Shown here: positions 7,112-14,230 of the stretch, one piece after another | Layout of the letters: each line of letters begins with the position of its first letter | How positions within the stretch are numbered: the stretch's first letter is position 1 | Assembly: GCA_036520835.1 (NCBI GenBank) | Contig: DATDIX010000284.1 | Span: 1-20,703 of the forward strand | Direction of reading: 5' to 3' | From: VBAT01 sp036520835 | GTDB taxonomy: Bacteria > Bacteroidota > Bacteroidia > Chitinophagales > Chitinophagaceae | Length of the DNA stretch: 20,703 nucleotides | The notes under the pieces: model-generated | Databases searched by the model: none | The model's input: only the letters and a program-made list of their open reading frames with translations | What the model was told of the DNA's origin: nothing | Made by a program: the position numbers and the translations under genes

Positions 7112-8437
7112 ATGTCGTTTACAGTTGCAATAACAGGAAGACCGAATGTGGGGAAAAGCACTTTATTCAATCGTTTGCTGGAACAGCGCAAAGCGATCGT
7201 GGATGATGTCAGCGGGGTGACCCGCGACAGGCAATACGGCGTGGCCGACTGGAACGGCAAGTCATTTAACGTGGTAGATACAGGCGGCTTTGTGGCCGGC
7301 AGCGATGATGTGTTTGAAAAAGAAATTGCCAAACAGGTACTCATCGCCATAGACGAAGCGGATGCTATCATTTTTATGGTGGATGTGCAAACCGGTATGA
7401 CCGACCTCGATGATTCGATGGCAAATCTTTTGCGCCGCAGTACCAAACCTGTTTTTTTGACCGTCAATAAAGTGGACAATAACGAACGCCTGCTGGAAGC
7501 TTCCGAGTTTTACAGTCTTGGTTTTGAGAATATCTTTTTTGTGGCCGCCGCCAGCGGCAGCGGCAGCGGTGAATTGCTGGATGCAATTGCAGAATTAATT
7601 CCTGCAGAAGCTTCGGAAGAGACCGAAGCGGAGAACCTCGATAAAGATGCCCTTCCCAAATTTGCGATCATCGGCCAGCCGAATACCGGCAAGTCATCTT
7701 TGCTGAATGCACTGATCGGGCAGGAAAGAACAATTGTCAGCGATATTGCCGGCACAACAAGGGATACGATCCACACACACTATAATTTATTCCAGAAAGA
7801 ATTTGTACTGATAGATACCGCCGGTATACGGCGCAAGGCCAAAGTGCATGAGGACCTCGAATTCTATTCCGTGATCCGTGCTATCAAAGCGCTGGACGAA
7901 GCAGATGTATGCCTGCTGCTGCTGGATGCGGAAAAAGGGATCGCTGCCCAGGACTTGAATATCTTCAGTCTTGCGGTAAGAAAAGGAAAGGGAGTAGTGG
8001 TGCTGGTGAATAAATGGGACCTTGTAGATAAAGAGACCAATACCGCCCGTGACTATGAGAAGAAACTAAAAGAAAAACTGGCCCCGTTCAGTGATGTGCC
8101 CATCCTGTTCATATCAGCCAAAGAAAAGACCCGCATCTTCAAAGCCATCGAAGTGGGACTGGAAGTATATGATAATCGCAAGCAAAGGATACCCACTTCC
8201 CAACTCAACGAAGTAATGCTGAAAGCGGTGGAAGTTTATCATGCACCGGTGGTGCGTGGCCATCCCATCAAAATAAAATTCGTGACACAATTGCCTACGG
8301 TGGTCCCTTCATTTGCTTTTTTCTGCAATTTCCCCGATGATGTAAAGCAGCCGTATAAGAATTACCTCGAGAACCAGCTCCGCAAACAGTTTAACCTGTC
8401 GGGAGTGCCGGTACGGTTATTTTTCAGGAAGAAGTAG
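7112..8437 (+). CDS. der: GTPase Der (EngA), 50S subunit assembly factor
   Basis: Der is a tandem-GTPase factor needed for 50S ribosomal subunit assembly. The 441-residue frame has the two G domains and the C-terminal KH-like domain that define the family, at the usual length. In the first G domain GRPNVGKS is at residues 9-16, DTGG follows as G3, and NKVD is in the LTVNKVDNNE segment. In the second, GQPNTGKS is at 188-195, DTAG at 235-238 and NKWD at 300-303. The C-terminus (HPIKIKFVTQLPTVVPSFAFFCNFP through GVPVRLFFRKK) is the typical KH-like end. The start at ATG 7112 gives the standard MSFTVAITGRPNVGKS beginning; the longer in-frame region upstream is repeat DNA. The only obvious control feature is the leader with inverted heptad arrays. 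Confidence 0.98.
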   Translation: MSFTVAITGRPNVGKSTLFNRLLEQRKAIVDDVSGVTRDRQYGVADWNGKSFNVVDTGGFVAGSDDVFEKEIAKQVLIAIDEADAIIFMVDVQTGMTDLDDSMANLLRRSTKPVFLTVNKVDNNERLLEASEFYSLGFENIFFVAAASGSGSGELLDAIAELIPAEASEETEAENLDKDALPKFAIIGQPNTGKSSLLNALIGQERTIVSDIAGTTRDTIHTHYNLFQKEFVLIDTAGIRRKAKVHEDLEFYSVIRAIKALDEADVCLLLLDAEKGIAAQDLNIFSLAVRKGKGVVVLVNKWDLVDKETNTARDYEKKLKEKLAPFSDVPILFISAKEKTRIFKAIEVGLEVYDNRKQRIPTSQLNEVMLKAVEVYHAPVVRGHPIKIKFVTQLPTVVPSFAFFCNFPDDVKQPYKNYLENQLRKQFNLSGVPVRLFFRKK

Positions 8438-8441
8438 GGGC

Positions 8442-8510
8442 TGGGTGCTGGTTACTGGTTGCTGGTTACTGGTTGCTGGTCACTGGTCACTGGTTGCTGG
8501 TTGCTGGCCG
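8442..8510 (+). repeat. Heptad array C: CTGGTTR/CTGGTCA repeats, ten copies
   Basis: TGG occurs at 8442, 8449, 8456, 8463, 8470, 8477, 8484, 8491, 8498 and 8505, a perfect 7-base period over ten units starting 5 bases after the der stop codon. Units are TGGTTAC, TGGTTGC and TGGTCAC, with a final TGGCCG. The last part (GGTTGCTGGCCG) is identical to the end of array D. Confidence 0.9.
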
Positions 8511-8539
8511 TCATCCTGAGCGAAGCGAAGGACTGGCCG
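8504..8539 (+). repeat. 22-base CCTGAGCGAAGCG motif bracketed by 7-bp direct repeats
   Basis: CTGGCCG occurs at 8504-8510 and again at 8533-8539. Between them (8511-8532) lies a motif beginning TCATCCTGAGCGAAGC with the internal repeat GCGAA-GCGAA. I recall this motif as a dispersed intergenic sequence in several phyla; the flanking 7-bp repeats are seen directly. Confidence 0.55.
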
Positions 8540-8598
8540 TTCGTAAACTTACGTATAGGACCCATATTATTTTTAAACAAACTCTCACCCCACTAACC

Positions 8599-8625
8599 TT
8601 TTGTTGACCGGGATGGTGTAAATTG
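8599..8625 (+). promoter_or_regulatory. Weak candidate promoter of the T9SS cargo gene
   Basis: TTTTG ending at 8603 and TAAATTG at 8619-8625 resemble the -33 and -7 elements, but the spacing is short (15 bases) and the -7 box is imperfect. Nothing better is seen in the 8540-8691 spacer, where I find no gene. Confidence 0.25.
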
Positions 8626-8691
8626 TAGAAGATCCTGTCCTTCACAAAGCACAAAGTCTTTTCAATCCGGCCCGCCCCTCAAGCATTCTGA

Positions 8692-11499
8692 ATGAAAAGG
8701 TTTGTACTCTTTATTTTTTTACTGTTTTACTTTTCGGCATCTTTTGCTTTAGATTATTATTCCCAGGCTTTGCAAACCGATCCCAATGCCCTTGGCAGTT
8801 GGAATACAATTCCCGCCGGGGGAGGTGCTGTCCCAGCCAGTTTTACAAATGCAGGTGACAGGTTTTATATACAAGGTGGTCATTCAATGACCACTACTGC
8901 TATATGGGCCATAGGCAGCGGAGCTTCTTTTTTGATTATACAAAATGGAGCAACTCTCCAGGGTGATCATCTTATTCAGTTTGATGGAACATTTCAAATA
9001 GATAATGGGGGAACTTATATTCATAATAATAATGGATCAGTAGCACAACCTGCGGGTAGTAGTATTTTCGGAGGAACGGAGTCATTTGGTGCAAGCAGCA
9101 ATTTTGAGATAAGGAATTGGCAAAGTAATATTAACGGGTTACCGAATACAGCTCCCGGGATTGCATGGGGTAATCTTATTATAAACCTGCAAGTAGATTT
9201 AGGAGGGGTGTGGAATTGGAACATAGCTGATGGAGCAAATTTAAATGTGTTGGGTAATTTAGATATAAGGCAAACATATGGGGGTAGTACTGCTCATGAA
9301 TTACGATTTACTGGAACAGGTATTCAAACAATAAATGTCGGAGGAAGTTTTCTGTTATCTGGAACAAAGACCCAGGTCGCCATGAAAAACAGATCAATGC
9401 CAACAGTCGATGGCTATACAACCATGCAGGTAGATGGGAATGTATCCTTAACTGGCACTGCAATACTTGACTTGGGGATTAATACAACATCAACTACCGC
9501 TTTTGGTTTGTATGAGTTACGTTTCAGGGGAAATTTTTCTGCTGCTGCAGGTACTACGGTAACATCAACTTCCAATACACCTTATTTGGTAGCAAACGGA
9601 GTTGCTTCACAAATTTTAAATTGTTCATCCCTGATGACCTGCAGTTTCAGGGTGGCTCCGGGTGCAACAGTAAATCTTGCTGCATCGTTCACAACATCAG
9701 GGGTACTTAAAATATTTGCAATACTTGGAACCTTTAATCAAAACGGTTTTACTATGGTCATGAATGGTGTGGTAGAAGCTGCCGGCGGAACATTTAATGC
9801 AAGCGGGTCAATGGCGCTGGGTGTTGGTTGCAGGGCCTGTTCAAACGACGGGACCTATAACACGGTTTCAGGTTCATGGTGTACTGCAAATGTTGCAAAG
9901 GGGAGAATTAATTTTACCGGGAGTGGAGTCTTGCTGGATAATAATGTATCTACCACTTTTATTTCAGCAGGTCATCTTTCTGTGAGTTCTCCGGGAGATG
10001 TTTACTTTGTTAATTCAACTGCCGGTACTATAGGCGGGGCTCTTGGTGCCGGTTATATTTTACGGCCCGGTTCTGTTTTTTCACTTGATGGCACAAGTTA
10101 TGTTGGAGGTGCCAATTCAAGCTATCTTGGACAGGGTGGCTTATTACGAATGGGGTCAGCAAATGGAATTATGCTTGCACCTGTTGCAAGCGGAAATGTA
10201 AGGAGTCAGAACAGGACCTACAATGCTTCGGGAACAAACGATTTTGAGTATTTCGGAACAATTCCCCAGGCTACAGGCGACGGTTTGCCAACAACAATTG
10301 CCGGTACACTGAATATTAATAGTACTGCAGGCATAGGCACAACCGGGGTTACCTTGTCACAACTGACTACGGTAAACGGGGGGCTGATCCTGACCGCGGG
10401 AAAATTAACAACAGCTGCAGCTTCAACCATACAGCTTGGTAGTGCGGCCACCCTGACGGCTGCGTATACGGATGTGAGTTTTGTAAATGGCCCCATGAAT
10501 AAATATGGAAGCAGTTCTTTTATGTTTCCAATTGGTAAAGGCGTTACTATTCATCCTGCTGAATTCATTACTGTCAATGGCAGTACCGGTGATTGGGCCC
10601 GCGCAGAATATTTTAACAATGACCCCGGGAACCTTTGCTTACCAAACACGCCGGCAGGGACCATTCACCATATCAGCGGGTTAGAATACTGGAGCCTTGG
10701 CCTGGCATCAATGGCTTCACCTTCCACGCAGATATCACTTTATGCGACTACATACAGCCAGGCAACCAATAGAGACAGGCTCGTGATAACGAGATGTCAG
10801 AACGGCACCGGCTGGGTAGATATGGGTAATGCCAATCTCTCGTTACTGGGCGCTTCGGGCCCGGTTACGAGTTTAGCAACCATGGATAACGGGTTTATGC
10901 AGTCTAATTTTACACTGGCAAGTCTTGACCCTATTCCTATAAACCCTCTTCCTATCGATCTTATTTCATTTGATGCCATAAAACAAAACAGCACAAGATC
11001 ACAATTGAACTGGGAACTGGCGGCCTGTTGTTCACCTGTTGCAAAGTTTGAGATACAAAGGGCCCATGCAGACAGGAAATTCTCAACCATCACAACCGTC
11101 AACGGGCAGGCGACAAGTGTTCTTTATAATTATACGGACAATGACTTAAAAAATGGTATCAATTACTACCGCCTGAAAATGACAGATGCAGATGGCACGG
11201 TCACCTATAGCAGAACTGTTGCCATTATGAATGGCGTGGATGGTTTGTTGCTTACCTCACTTTTCCCGACCATTGTTTCTTCCTCAGCCACGCTGACCGT
11301 TACGGCATCCAAAGAACAAAAGCTGGATATCATTATTATTGATATGCAGGGCAGGGTAGTGGGGAGACAAAACTATACGGTGAGTGAAGACAATTCAAAC
11401 ATTCAGCTATCAACCGAAAGTTTACCGGCAGGGGCTTACCAATTGGTTGGCATATCTGCAGCGGGAAAGACGAATATGATACGTTTCATCAAGCAATAA
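8692..11499 (+). CDS. Large secreted beta-rich protein with type IX secretion C-terminal sorting domain
   Basis: The 935-residue protein begins with a clear signal peptide (KRFVLFIFLLFYFSASFA, residues 2-19). Residues about 20-740 are a long, Gly/Ser/Thr/Asn-rich array of short beta strands (for example GASFLIIQNGATLQ, GNLDIRQTYGG, GVLKIFAILGTFNQNG), resembling a beta-helix or beta-strand-repeat surface protein. From about 752 there is a linker and FnIII-like module (PLPIDLISFDAIKQ through NYYRLKMTDADGTVTYSR) common in Bacteroidota cargo. The last 85 or so residues (LLLTSLFPTIV, KLDIIIIDMQGRVV, LPAGAYQLVG, IRFIKQ) form a type A T9SS sorting domain, so it should be exported through the outer membrane and be anchored or released. 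No enzymatic motif is seen, so adhesion is only a guess. The gene body looks more AT-rich than its neighbours. It is probably transcribed alone. Confidence 0.88.
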   Translation: MKRFVLFIFLLFYFSASFALDYYSQALQTDPNALGSWNTIPAGGGAVPASFTNAGDRFYIQGGHSMTTTAIWAIGSGASFLIIQNGATLQGDHLIQFDGTFQIDNGGTYIHNNNGSVAQPAGSSIFGGTESFGASSNFEIRNWQSNINGLPNTAPGIAWGNLIINLQVDLGGVWNWNIADGANLNVLGNLDIRQTYGGSTAHELRFTGTGIQTINVGGSFLLSGTKTQVAMKNRSMPTVDGYTTMQVDGNVSLTGTAILDLGINTTSTTAFGLYELRFRGNFSAAAGTTVTSTSNTPYLVANGVASQILNCSSLMTCSFRVAPGATVNLAASFTTSGVLKIFAILGTFNQNGFTMVMNGVVEAAGGTFNASGSMALGVGCRACSNDGTYNTVSGSWCTANVAKGRINFTGSGVLLDNNVSTTFISAGHLSVSSPGDVYFVNSTAGTIGGALGAGYILRPGSVFSLDGTSYVGGANSSYLGQGGLLRMGSANGIMLAPVASGNVRSQNRTYNASGTNDFEYFGTIPQATGDGLPTTIAGTLNINSTAGIGTTGVTLSQLTTVNGGLILTAGKLTTAAASTIQLGSAATLTAAYTDVSFVNGPMNKYGSSSFMFPIGKGVTIHPAEFITVNGSTGDWARAEYFNNDPGNLCLPNTPAGTIHHISGLEYWSLGLASMASPSTQISLYATTYSQATNRDRLVITRCQNGTGWVDMGNANLSLLGASGPVTSLATMDNGFMQSNFTLASLDPIPINPLPIDLISFDAIKQNSTRSQLNWELAACCSPVAKFEIQRAHADRKFSTITTVNGQATSVLYNYTDNDLKNGINYYRLKMTDADGTVTYSRTVAIMNGVDGLLLTSLFPTIVSSSATLTVTASKEQKLDIIIIDMQGRVVGRQNYTVSEDNSNIQLSTESLPAGAYQLVGISAAGKTNMIRFIKQ

Positions 11500-11510
11500 A
11501 AAATGTACCA

Positions 11511-11534
11511 CGCAAAGGCGCAGCGACGCAGCGT
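11511..11534 (+). repeat. Octamer repeat CGCARNGN, three copies
   Basis: CGCA occurs at 11511, 11519 and 11527, giving units CGCAAAGG, CGCAGCGA and CGCAGCGT. It lies in the 43-base spacer between the convergent T9SS cargo gene and the DUF4954 gene, where no intrinsic terminator is seen. I recall similar CGCAAAG-type intergenic repeats in Bacteroidota. Confidence 0.55.
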
Positions 11535-11542
11535 GAACAGAT

Positions 11543-13744
11543 CTAAAGTCCAAAGCTCTTTACAATACCGGCTACCTGCTTTTTATATTGCTTCAGTTCT
11601 TCCTGTTGCTGGATGATGAAAGCATTATCTTTTAATTTGCCCAGCACTTTCTCCATTTCCTTTTCGGAATCATAGACCATTTTCCTGAATTCATTGTTGT
11701 AATCCTTGGCGCGGGACTCATAGATATTCTTTGTCATCCATTCTTTGGTAGCGACTGACTGACCCAATAATTGAAGAAATATTTTTTTGCTGAACTTATT
11801 GGGGGATAGTTTCAATATTTCAAGTAAGGAAGCAAATGCATGCTGCAGTTTTTGTGACGGGTACCGGCTGCTGCACTCATTATAAAAAGCATGTACTTCA
11901 TCCCAGTTGCTGACCCGGTCATTGTGTATGTTTCTTATCAATGTCTTTACGGAAGGTTCAGGGATGAGTTGCCCGCCGATATTCATCCATTTGCTGCGAA
12001 CAGGTTTTTGTAAAGCAGCGTTCAGTTGTTCAAATGAAGAGATACCCTGTTGCCCGATATACTGAACCAGTTGCGAGATACCATAATAAGAGATCAGTTC
12101 TTTGAACAGGCGATAGGCTTTAGGCAGTTTGACCAATTGCACTTTGCGGCCGGCATTTTCCATTTCATTTGCCAGTATCTCTGCATCATCCGGGATTTTA
12201 TTTTGTTCCAGCAGTTTCTCTCCCAGTTTTATAGCGGCTTCTCCTGTTATCTTTTTCCCGCTTTTTGCCGACCATGTTTTTCCCGCCGCTTTTTTCAGCA
12301 GGCTGAGTGAATCGAATAACTCGTTCACAGTATCCGGCGCAAGGACATCATATTCGTAGGTGATAGATTTATCCGTTCGCTTGTCGCGGCTGGCGTATTT
12401 GCCGGCATTGCGTGCCAGCGCATACATATTATACATGAACCAGTAACCCGGCATGATCACCAGTTTGTTATTGCTCACATCATTGTTCACTAATGAAAAA
12501 GGGATGGAGATATTCAATTCAGCCGGGAAATCGCCTTTGGCAATGATGGTGAAAGAAGCAAACTTTGAATTGTGTTTCAGGCTTACGCACAGGCCCGGCC
12601 AGAAACCACGACCGGCAATGATCTCGCCATCAGGTCCTCTTGAATTATGATTGGAGCCAATGGTGGCGCCGGCCGCCATATTACTTTGTCCCATGACAAC
12701 AGCAGCACATAAGAATGAATTATTATGGTGTTGCTCATGTGCCGGAAAGATCAGGGAGTTCAATACTTCGCAGCAGGAAATGGTGGAATTGTCGCCCAAA
12801 TAAGAGTTGATCAGCCTGGCGCCGTATTTCAGTTGCGAATTATCGGAGAGAATAAAACGTACCGCTTTCACCCCATAGAATACCCGGCAACCAAAACCGA
12901 TAACGCCATTCACCAGTTCGCAGCCTTCGCCGATCTGCGATTTTGCTTCGGGAGATGAATTGATAGTAAGGTTCTTGAGTTTATTAGCGCCTTTGATATA
13001 GGCATCGCTGCCGATCCATGCATCTTTGACGATACGTGTATTCTTTATTACAGTACGGTCGCCGATCTTGCCATAGTATCCTCTTCGCTTGTCATATTTT
13101 TTATCGGTGAACTCTTTGAATTTTTCCATTAATACATCATCGCCGCGGTACTTGGTCCACAGATGGGCATCGCCGGCCTGTATGCCATTAAAGGGTAATA
13201 TGCTGCGGCCCCCGTTCTCATTGCAAAGCTCCAACCAGATGCGGACAGATTCTTTTTCGCCTTTGCGGATAATACCGTTGCCGAACTTGGCATGATCGGT
13301 CGCTGCCAGTTCATTGATATTGGCCAGTATCACATCATTACCGGCGATATAATGACTCATGAAGTTGACATGGTCAACCGCTACATTATCACCAAAGTCG
13401 CAGCTCACGATAATGCTGTTGTAAAGGCCAACCGGCAGGCGAAGATTATTGAATTCAAGAAAATAAGGTTCCAGTTTGCCGATGCGGATAAGACCATAGA
13501 ATTTGCAGCGCTGTATAAGATCGGCATTGAATACACTATTGACCATCACATTGCTCCAGTTGTCCGATGTGTTATCATTGGCGATCAGTTGCCTGATTTC
13601 GATAGCGGTCAGTTGCCGGTAAACATTATCGGTCCGGTGCTGTATGTTCCGGAGATAATATTCGTCTTTGCCTTTTGGAATGAATTCCGGCTTTACAAAG
13701 TTGTAGCCAAGAGATGATACAGGTTCTTTTGTGATTTTGTTCAT
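11543..13744 (-). CDS. DUF4954 family protein, left-handed beta-helix (hexapeptide) fold
   Basis: This 733-residue cytoplasmic protein has no signal peptide or membrane segment. Residues about 80-440 contain imperfect hexapeptide-like repeats with Ile/Val at regular spacing (VGLYNSIIVSCDFGDNVAVDHV, IGDRTVIKNTRIVKDAWIGSDAYI, IGEGCELVNGVIGFGCRV, VVMGQSNMAAGATIGSNHNSRG), the pattern of left-handed beta-helix proteins such as GlmU, LpxA and sugar-nucleotide enzymes. The C-terminal third is helical and charged, ending in EMEKVLGKLKDNAFIIQQQEELKQYKKQVAG. I recognise the whole as DUF4954, a family known from Bacteroidota and some other phyla without an assigned reaction. It lies directly downstream of glmS, apart from the inserted four-helix-bundle cassette. 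Its ATG overlaps the stop of that gene by 4 bases (ATGA). A role in amino-sugar or sugar-nucleotide metabolism is inference from fold and neighbour. Confidence 0.8.
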   Translation of the reverse strand: MNKITKEPVSSLGYNFVKPEFIPKGKDEYYLRNIQHRTDNVYRQLTAIEIRQLIANDNTSDNWSNVMVNSVFNADLIQRCKFYGLIRIGKLEPYFLEFNNLRLPVGLYNSIIVSCDFGDNVAVDHVNFMSHYIAGNDVILANINELAATDHAKFGNGIIRKGEKESVRIWLELCNENGGRSILPFNGIQAGDAHLWTKYRGDDVLMEKFKEFTDKKYDKRRGYYGKIGDRTVIKNTRIVKDAWIGSDAYIKGANKLKNLTINSSPEAKSQIGEGCELVNGVIGFGCRVFYGVKAVRFILSDNSQLKYGARLINSYLGDNSTISCCEVLNSLIFPAHEQHHNNSFLCAAVVMGQSNMAAGATIGSNHNSRGPDGEIIAGRGFWPGLCVSLKHNSKFASFTIIAKGDFPAELNISIPFSLVNNDVSNNKLVIMPGYWFMYNMYALARNAGKYASRDKRTDKSITYEYDVLAPDTVNELFDSLSLLKKAAGKTWSAKSGKKITGEAAIKLGEKLLEQNKIPDDAEILANEMENAGRKVQLVKLPKAYRLFKELISYYGISQLVQYIGQQGISSFEQLNAALQKPVRSKWMNIGGQLIPEPSVKTLIRNIHNDRVSNWDEVHAFYNECSSRYPSQKLQHAFASLLEILKLSPNKFSKKIFLQLLGQSVATKEWMTKNIYESRAKDYNNEFRKMVYDSEKEMEKVLGKLKDNAFIIQQQEELKQYKKQVAGIVKSFGL

Positions 13745-14148
13745 AGTTGCTGGTTGCTGGTCACTGGTTGCTGGCCGCTGTTCCAGTCTGTACCAGCTAC
13801 TCCTTTTATGAAAAGGTTTATCTTTTTACCTAAGGTTTGAAGTTTTGCATGCAGGGAATTGTACAATGCTTCATCAGTAAGAGACTTTGTTTTGAATAGC
13901 GTTTCGAGGTGATCAGTTGTTTCATCATTGGAGGCTAGTGCGTAAATGAGAAATTTGATGAACTCTGCTTTATATCTTTTTCTCCCATAGCCTTCAACGA
14001 TAGTAGCTTTAACTGACTTTATTGATCTTCTTATTTGTGAGCCGACCTCAAACATTTCAAATTTTGGGAGCTTGCTAAGTGTCATCTCATGAATTTCGAT
14101 AACCAACTCTTCAGCCAGCTTCCATATTTCAAGATTCTTGTAACTCAT
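13741..14148 (-). CDS. Four-helix-bundle protein (S23 / 23S rRNA intervening-sequence protein family)
   Basis: From ATG 14148 the protein has 135 residues and begins MSYKNLEIWKLAEELVIEIH, the standard start of the S23/IVP four-helix-bundle family. EMFEVGSQIRRSIKSVKATIVEGYGRKRYKAEFIKFLIYALASNDET is the conserved helix core, and LQTLGKKINLFIKG the last helix. Family members form pentameric helical bundles. The related Avd protein of diversity-generating retroelements binds nucleic acid and a reverse transcriptase, but the cellular role of this branch is unknown. An in-frame ATG at 14277 would translate heptad array E (VTGYWLLVTGCWLLVTG) and overlap glmS, so I reject it. The C-terminus (SGQQPVTSNQQL) is read from array D, and the TGA overlaps the DUF4954 ATG. 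A TAGTTTG near-match to the -7 box lies just upstream of the ATG. Confidence 0.85.
   Translation of the reverse strand: MSYKNLEIWKLAEELVIEIHEMTLSKLPKFEMFEVGSQIRRSIKSVKATIVEGYGRKRYKAEFIKFLIYALASNDETTDHLETLFKTKSLTDEALYNSLHAKLQTLGKKINLFIKGVAGTDWNSGQQPVTSNQQL
13751..13778 (+). repeat. Heptad array D: CTGGTTG/CTGGTCA repeats, left flank of the four-helix-bundle gene
   Basis: TGG occurs at 13751, 13758, 13765 and 13772, exactly 7 bases apart. The units are TGGTTGC, TGGTCAC, TGGTTGC and TGGCCGC. The array is inside the 3' end of the four-helix-bundle reading frame and only 6 bases from the DUF4954 start codon. Confidence 0.88.
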
Positions 14149-14170
14149 AAACAAACTATCAATTTGGAGA

Positions 14171-14230
14171 AACCAGTAACCAGTAACCAGTAACCAGCAA
14201 CCAGTAACCAGTAACCAGTAACCAGTAACC
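14171..14230 (-). repeat. Heptad array E: CCAGTAA repeats, inverted right flank of the four-helix-bundle gene
   Basis: CCA occurs at 14173, 14180, 14187, 14194, 14201, 14208, 14215 and 14222, a perfect 7-base period over eight units. Read on the minus strand the units are TGGTTAC, with one TGGTTGC. The array runs right up to the glmS stop codon (14231-14233) and lies in opposite orientation to array D. Confidence 0.9.

Noticed and set aside
8442..14230. Heptad arrays as CRISPR
   Set aside because: Units are 7 bases with no spacers, and no cas genes are present.
13741..14230. Diversity-generating retroelement (Avd-like protein next to repeats)
   Set aside because: No reverse transcriptase, no template/variable repeat pair and no adenine-biased variable region are seen; the protein starts like the S23/IVP branch rather than Avd.
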